From NCBI GenBank assembly GCA_024516155.1, contig JAJJXM010000062.1, forward strand, positions 296,200 through 360,199: 64,000 bases of DNA, in the 5' to 3' direction. The position numbers and the translations under genes are program-made. Source of the stretch: Pyronema omphalodes. Lineage: Eukaryota > Ascomycota > Pezizomycetes > Pezizales > Pyronemataceae. The notes below the pieces were generated by a model. That model searched no databases and was not told the origin of the DNA. It saw nothing but the letters and a program-made list of their open reading frames with translations. The number at the start of each line of letters is the position of its first letter. Positions within the stretch are counted from its first letter, which is position 1. Of this stretch, positions 26,357-37,216 are shown piece after piece.

Positions 26357-27694
26357 CTAGTTCTTTTCCATGTCAACGACCGCCCCATCAACCTCAATGT
26401 TCAAGGCTTTAAAACAGATACCGAGACCCAAGTCCCTTCCGAAGCACTGCTCCAAAGGCTCGACACCATAAGTCAACTTCCCACCCCAATGGCCCACCGC
26501 TTGGTTCCCAAGCGCGAGACAGAGCATAGGCGCCATCTCAGGAAATTCTGCAAGCTTAAGCTCTTTGTCTGTCTCTGCGGCAACTATACTCAACAGGATG
26601 TTCGTTGCAGTGAAACAACCCATGAAAATAGCACCACCAGCTCTCTTGATTCCCGACCATTGGGCAATATCACCAATGGCAAAGTGGGACATGTGGTTAG
26701 GAACCGATTCAGGAAGCGTGAGGTTCGAGGTAATGCGGACGAGGCCAGTCGCAGGGTCTAATGCAGCGGAAGGAATGTAGCCGGTAATAGGTCTCTGTCC
26801 GCCGGTACACCAGATTACCGCTGACGAGGCAATGGTTTCGCCAGTGGAAAGAATCAATTTGCCATCGGTTTCGGGCTTGACGCGTGTGTTCAGGAGCACT
26901 TCGATACCGGATGCTCTCATCATTTCCAGAGCCTTAGACTTGAAATCCTCCGGCAGGGGTTCTGAGGAGAGCAAGGAACTTCGGGAGTGGATCAAAGTGA
27001 TCTTCTTGCCAGGGTGAGTCAAGTTAAGCTCACCCGCAAACTCCGTACCCACAGCTCCTGGAAAGAGTTAGTTTTAAGCCACAAGAAGAGCTCGAGGAGT
27101 TGACGAACCTCCACCGATAACTACAATCCGTTCCTTCTCGAGAAGGCCATCCACAAATGACGTAGCATCCTCGAAATACTCGTCCTTCGTGGTAGCTCTA
27201 GGTTGAGCTGGCCAATCCCTCTGCATCCCAGTTGAGCAAACGACATAGTCGTAGCCCATTTTATGTTCCTGGCCTTCAAAAGAGTATGTCACCTCTTTTA
27301 ACTCAGCATTCAAATTTACAACCCTTCCCTGTACAACAGACACATCTTGCAGGTATGGAATTTCTGAGTATCTTTTCCAAGCTCTGGGCACCGTCATCGC
27401 GATATCTGGAGACGAATGGACTAACGGAGTTCCCATTGTGTGGTAGATTCCATCTCTCTCGTCGATGAGTGTAATCCTCGGGGTATGGCGTGGAAGGTTC
27501 GGAAGGCATGGTAAATTTGCCGGCCGATTCTCGTTAACATCGCCAGATAGGAGCTTCTTCAAGTTGTTTATCACTGACATACCCCCGTAGGAGCCGCCAA
27601 TGACAACAATATGCTTTCGCTCGTCGACTGGTGCATCCTGGGTCGTGGACAAGTCGAAATTGAGCAAACGTAAGGTCGAAAATACGATCCCCAT
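26357..27694 (-). CDS. AMID/FSP1-like FAD-dependent NAD(P)H oxidoreductase
   Basis: The model is complement(join(26357..27057,27109..27694)), 428 residues. The 51-bp intron (GTTCGT...CAG) sits exactly inside the second dinucleotide fold. This pyridine nucleotide-disulphide-type flavoprotein resembles fungal AMID-like (AIFM2/FSP1) quinone oxidoreductases; the natural acceptor cannot be told from sequence. The FAD-binding motif is HIVVIGGSYGGMSV near the N-terminus, the flavin contact is YDYVVCSTG, the NAD(P)H fold is VVIGGGAVGTEFAGEL, and the distal FAD motif is FAIGDIAQW. The frame stays open upstream to 27973, but that extension has no family counterpart, so the Met at 27694 is preferred. 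It is divergent from sidA; the Harbinger element lies between them. Upstream iron-GATA motifs suggest iron-linked regulation. Confidence 0.88.
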
Positions 27695-28138
27695 AGTGAA
27701 AGTATCCTCGCCGAAAACGGGTCGTATCGATGTGGTTTCGTGAGTGTCGAGCAGAGAAAGAGGAACGAGACTTCGCGTTTTCCGTTCCGCCTCCCCCACC
27801 ACGGGTGTCCTGGCGGACCGGAACAGACAACTGGGGTTTACGGCGCAATCGATCTGGATGAAACCCCGCGTCGGGAATTCTTTTTTCAATTCAACTACTG
27901 GGATGAGCTCTTTTTCGGTGTAGGGTATATTCCTTAGTGAAGCTACGATAGCTTCAGGCTTCAGAAGCGTCAAAACTAGGACTTGAACTAGTGTGATTGT
28001 GCAAGGGTTCGCTGTTTCGTGAACTGCCTAGAAATAGACGCGCACATCGATCAGAATGAGGAAAATATAGGTCGTTTGTTGCTGCAATTATATGCCAATT
28101 GTAAAACTGGTGTTTTTAGATATGATGTACTTCCCATT

Positions 28139-28147
28139 TTATCTGAT
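28139..28147 (-). promoter_or_regulatory. Candidate iron-GATA site (ATCAGATAA)
   Basis: An exact match on the minus strand to ATCWGATAA, the known target of SreA/SRE/Urbs1-type iron-sensing GATA repressors. It lies 445 bp upstream of the preferred AMID-like start. Confidence 0.5.
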
Positions 28148-28259
28148 CTCAAGCACTGTAATACTAAAAGCGAAATTCACAGTTATTCCAAAGCGTATAG
28201 CAACTATAAATCGAAAGTTTTAGGAGTGTGTGTTTCTCAGAGGGTGGGTTGGACAGCGG

Positions 28260-28268
28260 ATCAGATAA
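28260..28268 (+). promoter_or_regulatory. Candidate iron-GATA site (ATCAGATAA)
   Basis: A second exact ATCAGATAA, on the plus strand, 115 bp before the Harbinger insertion. A near-match (ATCAGATTA) follows at about 28284. It belongs to the ancestral shared promoter of the AMID-like gene and sidA. Confidence 0.5.
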
Positions 28269-28615
28269 CCCGAGACGCTAGTTATCAGATTATCGTGTTT
28301 ATGCAGGCTAAAATATGCACTGTATGTACTGTTGTGGGATGATCAGAATGCCAAGGTAGGGTTGTAAAGTGCAGTCGCGACTGGAGGACTTCCCATCTTG
28401 TCGACAGGGATGCTAAACGTGTATGTCGAGGTTAGACCGACTTTTTAGCGTCTTTTTTTTTAAAAAAAAATCCACCCAAACTACTTTTCTAATGACTCGC
28501 AGGGGTGGGGTACGTTCAGACGAAAAGGAAAACTTAACAGGTTTAGCTCAACAAAAAGACACCATATATGACGAACTAATTCGAATAGCGTCGAAATAGT
28601 GTGTTGCTGACTCCG

Positions 28616-29908
28616 ATGCCGTCGCTTCGGGTGCGGAGAACTCAACATTGCGGCCTTGTCACAAATCACATCGCCAATCCGAACAACATGCCGTATTCAT
28701 ATCGAGACCGAAGATTAATCGCTGTTGCCCTCTTTCTCGTCGCCTGTGCAACTGATAAGCGGCTCAGAAGGACCCGGTACTACCTTACTCGGTCAACACT
28801 CCCACCAACACCTCGCGCAAATACTGCGTGGCAATGCCTCTTTCACTCTCGCGATGATCGAGGGTGGATTATCACCATGGGGTTGGGAGTAGAGGTGTTC
28901 GAGAAAATCCTGGCTGCTGGCTTTGAAGAAGCCTGGACAACCCAACCGATACCACGCAATGACCTCCGGAAGGGCACACAACGCCCTCTTAATGCAAAAC
29001 GGTCTCTGGATGCTGCCGGAGCTTTGGGTCTGGTATTACACCACCTGAACTCGACAATGGCGGATTATACCTTGCAGCAAATCTTCGCTTTAACACCTGC
29101 AGTGTGTTCTCGTTACCTCAATTGGGGTTTCCACCTTCTACAATCGACACTGCGTCGCTTTAAACCGGCAGAAATACGATGGCCCGGAGATTCGGAATGC
29201 AGAACATTTGCTCGGCTCATTTCTCGGCGTCATCCTCGACTACAAAATGCCATCGGTTTTGTTGATGGCTGTCATCTACCAGTTGCATGCTCCCGGGATC
29301 TTGATGTTCAGAACGCCTATTATAATGGCTGGTGTGCATCTCATTTTACTTCGAATATCTTTGTTTTTGCCCCAGATGGAACCCTTATCCATGCAACCAT
29401 TAATGCTCCCGGTAGTTGGCATGATGCTGCTGTTTCCCGAGATCTGTTCAGTAAATTGCTGCACCAAACACCTCTAGACTACTGGATTATCGGAGATACA
29501 GCCTTTCCTACATCAGCCGAGATCAAAGGGCGCATTCAAACCCCACCAAAGTCAAGTTTCAAAGACTATCCTACTGATCCGGTCGAGTTGTCACATTTCC
29601 TTCGGTTCTGTGAACAACTTGTATCAGCACGGCAAGCTGCGGAGTGGGGGATGAGGTGTTTACAAGGGTCATTCGGGAGGATAAAGTTACCCATGCCTGC
29701 AGATGATGCAGAGTACAGGCAGCGGCTGCTTGAAATTTGCTGCAGACTGCACAATGTACGAACTCGGTTGGAGGGAATAAATCAAATCAAGACAGTTTAT
29801 GAAGGTATCTGGAAAAGTACGGGTGAATATACTGAGTTTGGGGAGATGTTGTTTAAGGATATTAGAAAAAATGATAGAATTCGGAGGTTTTACAATTTTG
29901 TACCATAA
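28616..29908 (+). CDS. PIF/Harbinger DDE transposase (DDE_Tnp_4 type)
   Basis: A 430-residue uninterrupted nuclease. It cuts at the element ends and joins them to a 3-bp target. Catalytic signatures in order are GFVDGCHLPV (first Asp, about residue 217), PGSWHDAAV, IIGDTAFP (second Asp region, about residue 294) and AAEWGMRCLQGSFGRIK (Glu, about residue 343). The N-terminal 130 residues form the basic, helical part typical of the family. The ATG at 28616 is the first in frame; a second candidate lies at about 28688. The stop lies 18 bp from the end of the convergent partner gene, so the two transcripts probably overlap in their 3' UTRs. No frameshift or stop is seen. Confidence 0.95.
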   Translation: MPSLRVRRTQHCGLVTNHIANPNNMPYSYRDRRLIAVALFLVACATDKRLRRTRYYLTRSTLPPTPRANTAWQCLFHSRDDRGWIITMGLGVEVFEKILAAGFEEAWTTQPIPRNDLRKGTQRPLNAKRSLDAAGALGLVLHHLNSTMADYTLQQIFALTPAVCSRYLNWGFHLLQSTLRRFKPAEIRWPGDSECRTFARLISRRHPRLQNAIGFVDGCHLPVACSRDLDVQNAYYNGWCASHFTSNIFVFAPDGTLIHATINAPGSWHDAAVSRDLFSKLLHQTPLDYWIIGDTAFPTSAEIKGRIQTPPKSSFKDYPTDPVELSHFLRFCEQLVSARQAAEWGMRCLQGSFGRIKLPMPADDAEYRQRLLEICCRLHNVRTRLEGINQIKTVYEGIWKSTGEYTEFGEMLFKDIRKNDRIRRFYNFVP

Positions 29909-29925
29909 CTAAATCCATATGACTG

Positions 29926-31041
29926 CTAAATAATCTTCAAAGTTTCCGTGAAAACACCTGTATAACCACCCTCTACTGCCTTTCCTAGCTCTGCTTCGAG
30001 TACTTGGATTTTCATCTTCAAATGCTGGTTCTCCCGCTGCCACCCATCAATTTCCCGCTGTAACCCATTTTGAACTCTCTCCAACTCTTTATTTTCATCC
30101 TGCAATCTTCCGTTCATTTCCCCCATCTTATCCATCTTTTCTTCCAACTTCTCATACCGTTGTTCAAGCTTATCATACTGTGCTTGAGCTCTTCCAAGCG
30201 ATGGGTCCACAGTACCTGGTCCATCAAACCCGGTGATTATTTTATCCAAAAATTCCGAAGCTTTGGAAGCGAGTCCCTGGTTGTTTGGCCGGGATGAGCG
30301 CTGTATGGACATTGTCATTTTTCCTGAGGCCATGCTCTGGCTAGCAGGATTTCCGTGAGTCTTCCCTGCTGTATCCTCCTCATCCTCCTCATCCTCATCA
30401 TCCTCCTTTGCCTCATCCCAAACAGTAGGGGATCCAGGGACCGGATCATCCAGCACGCTCATATGAATGGACCCTTCAATGTCAGCCCAAATCTCCCGTA
30501 CCTCCTTCACATCCCAGGGCATGTCCGGACAGCCAGTCGGCTTTGACTTTCCCTCTTTCACTTTGTCCATAAAGAACTTTTTCAAAAAGTCTCCGTCCCT
30601 CTCCTTCCTATCATACTCCTGTGCCTGCTTCGAATACTGAATAGCAACCTGTTCCCACATGTTGCTACCAAAAGGCCGGACTTGCCGGATGATAGCTAAA
30701 GCCCTCCTCTTGTCCGTGTCTTTGAAATTTTGTGAACCCGATAATCTCCCTCCCTTTTTAGTCCGTTTAGCCGCAGGAGTCGATGGTGTTGCCGCATAAG
30801 TGTTGCCAGAGTCCGTGTGGTTCGCGAGGGGTGGAAAGTTCTGACTGCCTTGTGAATATCCTGCCGGAGGCGCTTGAAACACAGCCTGCTGGCTGTCTCC
30901 ACCACCGTAGTTCAGAAATTGAAGGGTGGGGTAGGCCATGGGTTGCTGATCATCACTGATTTGCTACGCACAATTAACATCAGTACAGCACTTGTATTCC
31001 GGATATGAACCACTTACCGTTGCGATGCGCTTAGAAGCCAT
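29926..31041 (-). CDS. Harbinger Myb/SANT-like DNA-binding partner protein
   Basis: The model is complement(join(29926..30963,31018..31041)), 353 residues. A 24-base first exon (MASKRIAT) is joined by a 54-bp intron (GTAAGT...TAG) in frame to QISDDQQPMAYPT. In PIF/Harbinger elements the second protein carries a Myb/SANT-like domain that helps bring the transposase to DNA and the nucleus. Here a basic patch (KRTKKGGR) is followed by a helical domain at about residues 80-165 containing VRPFGSNMWEQVAIQY, which fits that role. Then come an acidic stretch (EDDEDEEDEEDTAGK) and a C-terminal coiled coil at about residues 265-335, probably for oligomerisation. Position inside the element and orientation opposite the transposase match the family layout. 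Confidence 0.88.
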
Positions 31042-31381
31042 CGAGAAAGTGGTGTTACCGAGGGGTTGATCTGGCGATGGATCTTAGCGACAGCGCGCAA
31101 GAATACCCATTCTTCTGTCCGCCCAGCGCGCTCACAACAGGAACACAACCACCCCCACAACCACCACAAAATATGAGAGGGCTATTGTAGGATTGTCTCA
31201 ATACTATATGAATATCACCAGAAAGTCCTCCGTTTACAAGCACGCATACCATTTTTACATTTTACAATTTCCGCTAAATTTATTGGAAAACTGAAAGATG
31301 GGAACAGTTTCTCACCCAGATTTTAGGTCTTAGCGCGAGAGAAAATTTAGACACCCCTGTCCACAAGATGGGAAGTCCTCC

Positions 31382-32461
31382 ACTGTGCTCTATGGGAGGA
31401 ACGCTGGCAGACCGGGAGGGTGAGCCAATTGAAGTTGTCTGTGGCATTTCCTCCGACATCCAACCCAAAGCATTCGACGCCGAAAGAAAAAGTCCTCCAA
31501 TTTTCGCACAACAGTTGAAAGAATCAAAGAATTCCGATGTAAAACTGATGCCCAAATCCATGATATGTGTCACACACTTCGTACATTCCACCAATTCCCG
31601 ATTTCCGTGGAATATTCCCGCCTGGGCTTATTAGTGAGGAGTCGTAACGGCGTTCTTCGCGCATATCGTATCCTGGACTTTACAGGACTGGAGATCCAGA
31701 TCTTCCAACTAATCTATTTTCGACTTATCTGATGGAAGCCGAAGCTTTCCGTAGCTGGATGCATCCAGGAAGCATCATAATTTCCAAATTCCCTAGCTTT
31801 GAGAAATATGCATGTTTTTCCCGATATTCCAAGTTCGTGCCACCTCGCTCACGCCGAGCACTGGATGAAACCACGCAGGATCAGATTAGCAGTACGCCAA
31901 ACCCATAAACATCTTGGTTCGCCCCTCGGGTCCTACGCTGCGTTAAGATGTCCGCCACAAATATCTGGATTCAACCTGGTACAGTTAAACCCATGGTTGC
32001 GTGATGGATGCAGAATTGTGGAGTGAGCAACAAATGTCCAGGCCGGTGCCTGACTATCGACTGAAATGAACGAGGGATAAAAACATGTTGCTGGAAACGT
32101 GGGGTGCAAACCAATATAAACGACCTCTGCGCCGCTTTTGAAGCTGAAGAATTTAACCCTCGCATTTCTCTCACAGAGCAAAGCTCAATTCTTCGCATTT
32201 CAATACTTCACCGTTCCTAGAGCCAGGCATCTGAGCTCACCCAAATCTAATATCTAGAAAGACAGAAACACTGTTTTACTCAAGTAAAGGGTCAGTGACG
32301 GATTCTTAACCGACTACCTCATTGAATTGAAAGCTGACCATAGCATAGAGCATTTCCAAAACACTTACGCCGGATCCATTGAACCTCCATTATTGCGCGT
32401 CTATTAGACAATCCCAAATCGACTCACCACTTCCTAAATCAAATACGAGAAAATCCAGAAA
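31382..32461. promoter_or_regulatory. sidA upstream region
   Basis: No gene is recognised. It holds the sidA promoter with one exact iron-GATA site at 31725-31733. Before the transposon arrived this stretch was continuous with 27695-28382, forming one divergent promoter region of about 1.8 kb. Confidence 0.55.
31725..31733 (-). promoter_or_regulatory. Candidate iron-GATA site (ATCAGATAA)
   Basis: An exact minus-strand match to ATCWGATAA, 729 bp upstream of the sidA start. Repression of ornithine monooxygenase genes in iron-replete cells through this motif is well established in ascomycetes and Ustilago. Confidence 0.55.
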
Positions 32462-33884
32462 ATGTCTTTCGATACCGGTAGAAAGGGCAGCTGCATTGAC
32501 GGTCCCCCATATGACCTTATCTGCGTCGGATTTGGACCTGCCTCCCTCTCCATTGCCTGTGCCCTCTACGATGAGCGCACCGATGCCCGTGTCCTATTCC
32601 TCGAGCGTCAAACCCAGTTCGCCTGGCACAATGGCATGATGCTACCCGGAACTCGTATGCAAATCTCCTTCATGAAGGACATGGCTACCTTCCGCAACCC
32701 CAGATCCAAGTTCACCTTCGTCAACTACCTCAAGAGCAATAACCGTCTCGTCACCTTCGCTAATCTGGGAACATTCTACCCCCTCCGTGAGGAATTCAAC
32801 GACTACCTTCGTTGGTGTGCTTCGCACTTCGCGGAATTTGTTAACTACGGCGAGGATGTTGTTTCGGTCTCTCCTCCCAGTGGTTCCGGACCTGTGAAGC
32901 AGTGGAATGTTTCCTCCAGAAACATAGCCTCCGGACATCTTACCAACTACACCGCAAAGCATGTTATCGTTGCCATAGGTGGTGCTCCAAAAATCCCGGC
33001 CCAGTTCCCTCAGCGTCTCTACAACGAGAAGGTTATTCACTCCTCAACCTACGCCATCAACACCCCCAAGATCCTTCCCAACCACGATGGTGCATATAAG
33101 ATTGCCGTTGTAGGAGGAGGACAGAGTGCTGTTGAAATATTCAGCGATATCCAGTCAAAGTACCCCAACTGCAAGACGACCCTGTTCCTCCGTCAATCCG
33201 CTCTTAAGCCTAGTGATGACAGTCCTTTGTGAGTTTTCACACCGTGTTGCCGATCGACCGAGAACTAACAACCCATACAGTGTCAATGAGATTTTCGACC
33301 CCGAACGTGTCGACCCCTTCTTCTCTATGTCCCCGGAAAAACGCAAGCTCCGTATCCGCGAGGACCAAGCCACCAACTACTCCGTCGTCCGCCTCGAGCT
33401 AATTGAGCATGTATACAATGTCATGTACACCCAAAGGCTTCGAAACCCTGACCAGAGCACCTGGGCTCATAAAATCCGTACCGGCCTGGGAGTCTCTGCC
33501 GTTATCCAGCGCCAGGATGGGTCTGTCGATTTGAAGCTTCAGAGCGCCACCGGAGAGATTACCACCACAACTGATGGATTCGACCTCGTTGTCTTTGGAA
33601 CTGGTTATAGACGTGATGTCCACAAGCAGTTATTGAAGCCTGTTGAAGGTCTAGTGTCCGGAGATTTCACTGTTGATCGCCAGTACAGAGTCCAGTTCCG
33701 GGATGGAGCTGTATCTAAGGATGCGGGTATTTGGTTGCAGGGATGCTGCGAGTCAACTCATGGTTTAAGTGACTCTCTTTTGTCGATTCTCGCAGTGAGG
33801 GGAGGTGAGATGGTGGATTCGATTTTCGGGAAGCAGATTGATGATGCTAGTCGCCCGGCCAAACAGATTCGGGCCATGTTGTAG
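32462..33884 (+). CDS. sidA: L-ornithine N5-monooxygenase (siderophore biosynthesis)
   Basis: The model is join(32462..33228,33281..33884), 456 residues, with one 52-bp intron (GTGAGT...CAG) joining DSPF to VNEIFDPE. It catalyses the FAD- and NADPH-dependent hydroxylation of L-ornithine to N5-hydroxyornithine, the committed step of hydroxamate siderophore synthesis. The FAD-binding motif is ICVGFGPASLSIA near residue 20. The conserved block FAWHNGMMLPGTRMQISFM follows. The NADPH motif is AVVGGGQSAVEIF near residue 220, the FGTGY element (usually ATGY) is near residue 380, and the C-terminus is HGLSDSLLSILAVRGGE. The N-terminus is shorter than in many SidA proteins but includes the whole FAD fold. 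No NRPS, transacylase or siderophore transporter is in the window, so the rest of the pathway must lie elsewhere. Confidence 0.96.
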
Positions 33885-34612
33885 GGGATAGAAGGTCGGG
33901 CTTAACTTCACGTATTTATTTGGTTACGGTGTTTTATTTTTTGGTTTTCCTAAAACGGGTTGATGGGTAGATTTCAAAAACGTGTTCTTAATACTATCAA
34001 AAATTTGATTCATTAGCATTATTGATCTTATCTGAATCCATGCATCCTGATCAGTCACAAACTGTCGTCCATTATCGTAAGGATACCTGTATACTACCAC
34101 AAATTCCTACTGAATGCCATAGAGTGCGCCCGGCCTGAGTATACATATAACCGAAATTGTCTACTGCATGCTCCAAAAGGTCACGAAGTAGTGACATCAC
34201 TCCTTCCTGACCATTCTTACCCTAGAGTCTAAGCGGCGGATGACTGACTAACGGGAGACGCTCAGTGCACGGTAAATCACTCGACCAGAAGCCGTTCACT
34301 CACAACCTGATTTCTACAGAAAAGCTTGTCAGCGATGCTAGTTATACAAATAGTTTCGCAAACTTTGTGATGACATCTGTGTAGCTCCTAAAAATTGCCT
34401 TTGAAATCAAGCAAAAGTTTTGCTCCTTGAATTTAACGCGCAATCCCTCCGATATGCGGGGACCCGAACCCTAACCAACCATTGACGTCACCATAATCCG
34501 TCATGTAAAGTGCACCTCCACTTCGTGTGCTGTCCATCTCTTTGAATTTGAATAATCTCCATCCACCTCAAAGCGACTCTAACCGACACGCGCCTCATCT
34601 CGAACCAGCAAA
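33885..34612. other. Intergenic between sidA and the aldo-keto reductase
   Basis: It holds the sidA terminator region and the reductase promoter. An ATCWGATAA near-match with one mismatch (TTCAGATAA on the minus strand) lies at 34028-34036. Confidence 0.45.
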
Positions 34613-36005
34613 ATGACGATCCTATCACACAGTGTCACTCTCAAGTCAGGCGTTGTGATGCCTCTCATTGGCTTCGGCACATTTCAATCAGAAACAAACG
34701 CGCCCCCTGGAACTTGTAAGGCTGCTGTGTTAGAGGCGCTTAGGATTGGAATTCGCCACATCGATACGGCGTGGTGCTACGGAACTGAGGCGGAAGTCGG
34801 GGAGGCTATTCGCGAGAGTGGAATTCCTAGGGAGGAATTGTTTGTGGTAACGAAATTGTATGCATTCTGTACCCACATCCCTCAGTTAAAGCCATCACTA
34901 ACAATGAGTGACAAGATACCAGACGTTCCACCAACCGGAAGATGTTGCGAAGGGATTAGAAAGTAGCTTGAAGAGGCTAGGATTGGATTACAGTAAACAA
35001 CTCCTTGACAAAAATCTTGCATACACTAGACTGACTAACACCCGTTTAGTTGACCTTTATCTCATGCACTGTGAGACACTACCCTCCTCCTCCTACGAAT
35101 ATACGCTGAATCATATCAGTCCCCTATGCGTATATACCCAAAGATGATTTCAGCGTCGCCAGAGATTCAAATGGACAGGTTAGTTCATCCCAGTCGAGAT
35201 TTCTACAAGCACTTCTCTAGACAAACATTCTTCTAACTAGCCAATCATGAGATGAAATAGCCAATTATCGACTGGGAGTTAACGCGCGATTATATCTCGA
35301 CCTGGAAGGCGATGGAAACCCTCGTAGACAATAAGAAAGCGAGAGCAATCGGCATATCAAACTTCTCAGTCCTCAAAACCAAACGCCTATTAGCCCACGC
35401 AAGAATTCAGCCTGACGTAAATCAATGCGAACTACACCCGTAAGGCTGCCGTCATTGCGAGCCAATAACATCATCTGCCTAACTGATGGCTAATATGAAT
35501 CTCGATCCCTAGTTATCTTCCGCAACGTCGGCTCCTGGAGTATATGACAAGCAATGGAATACACCTCACAGCTCACTCCCCTCTCGGCGGTGCACCAATT
35601 GCCGTTGTTGCACCGCATGCGGGAGAACCTGGACCGCTGGATGATGATACGGTGAGCTCCGAACATCCCTCGAAAGGTTGAGAAGACCACACTGACTAAC
35701 TCTCAAAGATTATAAAAATGGCTGAGAGATACGCCTGTCAACCTTCCCAAATTATACTTTCATGGGCGGTACAACGCGGAACGAGTATAGTGCCAAAGAG
35801 CAGAAACCTAGAGCGTATACTATTGAATTCGCAGATGGTAAACCTATCGGAAGAAGATTTCAAAACTATTGATACCCTTAGAGATGAGACGAATGCAATG
35901 AGGATGAACGATCCGAAGGCTTATATTGGATTTGATATTTATAATGAAGAAGAAGAGGAGCCGACCCAAAAGCAAGAGATGCTAAAGAAAGCGAGTTATG
36001 TTTGA
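34613..36005 (+). CDS. Aldo-keto reductase
   Basis: The model is join(34613..34857,34916..34992,35050..35070,35120..35178,35261..35439,35513..35651,35709..36005), 338 residues. All six introns are 49-82 bp and keep the frame; exon 3 is only 21 bases. It is a cytosolic NADPH-dependent (alpha/beta)8-barrel oxidoreductase reducing aldehydes or ketones. The signatures are [26 protein letters not shown] with catalytic Asp and Tyr, VTKL with catalytic Lys, DLYLMHF with catalytic His, [18 protein letters not shown], and the cofactor-binding [11 protein letters not shown] near the C-terminus. The catalytic tetrad is complete, with Phe replacing the usual Trp after the active-site His. The acidic, glutamate-rich C-terminal tail is unusual. 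The substrate is unknown; proximity to sidA is not proof of a shared pathway. Confidence 0.92.
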
Positions 36006-37216
36006 TATTTTTTGCTGAGATACCCATGTATAGATTAAGGATTTTCAAATTGAGGCTAGTTTAGGTATTATTGGTGCAACACATGAGTTCAAAGGAACGC
36101 ATCATCACCGTACCAGCATCAATAATCAAAGATAAAATACGCCTTGCAGACAGCCAACCGAATGGTCTCTCGTGTGCTCCGGGGTTATCCTAGCGACGGG
36201 TATTGGCGAACCGACAGCACGAAAGCTTAATACAGTAGAACCTCTCCATAAGAATACATTAGGATCGGGGGAGTAGCCTGATAAAGAGTTAATTGTTACC
36301 TGGGGGTAGGATTGGCTGGAGTGAGACGATAAAGGGGCGATAATTACTTTTGCACAGGCGCTGCTCAGCCGCATCTTCCGCCGAACCTCTTTATCAGACT
36401 AATATTCTAATTTTTCGCTCTTTCACAAGAATCTTCTTCTATGTAAAAAATACTTATATTTCTGATGGACAAAACTGTCGCGATAGCAGCCATGCCGCCT
36501 TATAAAAGGGCTATTCTTACATGGGACATTCGTATCGAGAGGCTCTATTGTACTGACACGTAGGGCCGACAGTTCTAATGGTGCGCTAACTGCTGTAGTC
36601 CGCAAGTGAGACATCGGTGAATCACTAACTGCAAGCTGTCCGATGCCGATCATTTTTGGCGAGTAGGTTAAAACATGCGGCATCAATGAAATCAAATGAG
36701 GCAGCGACGTTTGCTATTGCTCAACATAACTAGCCTGGGGAATTTGGATAATTTTTCTGGCTGAATCATCTATGGCAGATATACATACGTACATCTGGTT
36801 TGCCAAAAGCTTATGCGGACTGTGAGGCTGGAACCTGAGGGTGGAACGTAGAAGCTCTATGCAGTTCTATATGTGTCAAAATTTGGTCGAATGTTGGTTT
36901 AGCTACATGCCAACAATAGCCCGAAAGACAGCAAATATCTAGGAGCGGCGAGTTATATTTCACGTACGTTCGTCTGAAAACGCGGAGCATACGAGACACG
37001 CATCGCATTCTGCATCTCAGCCACTTCAATGAGAAAGCTCAATGACTCCAACTACTCCAATAATGCAACTCATCAGGTTCTCGATATAAAGCGCAGTACC
37101 CAGTTTGTTGACGTTGACTGCCGGCTTCGAAATCAGTATCCGTAAACTACTCTCTGACTCGGGCAGTAATTCTCGCTTGATTTTTCTCTACGGGTCCTGT
37201 AACATTTCCAAGAGAA
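36006..37216. other. Intergenic, no gene recognised
   Basis: Only short frames are seen. The right end is the promoter of the membrane-protein gene. Confidence 0.5.

Larger units (their letters stand above)
28383..31381 (+). mobile_element. Complete PIF/Harbinger DNA transposon, 2999 bp
   Basis: The terminal inverted repeats start GGAGGACTTCCCATCTTGT and match at 28 of the first 30 positions between ends. The element is flanked by a 3-bp duplication ACT at 28380-28382 and 31382-31384, as expected for PIF/Harbinger. It encodes two convergent proteins: a DDE transposase (28616-29908) and a Myb/SANT-like protein (29926-31041). Both frames are intact and the TIRs are nearly identical, so the copy is young and probably autonomous. 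It sits between the divergent AMID-like and sidA genes. Confidence 0.95.

Noticed and set aside
27695..27973. N-terminal extension of the AMID-like protein to 521 residues
   Set aside because: The frame is open to 27973, but the added 93 residues have no family counterpart and precede the normal FAD-binding N-terminus.
32462..36005. A complete siderophore gene cluster
   Set aside because: Only sidA is recognisable; no NRPS, acyltransferase, transporter or hydrolase of the pathway lies in the window. The reductase next door is not a known siderophore enzyme.
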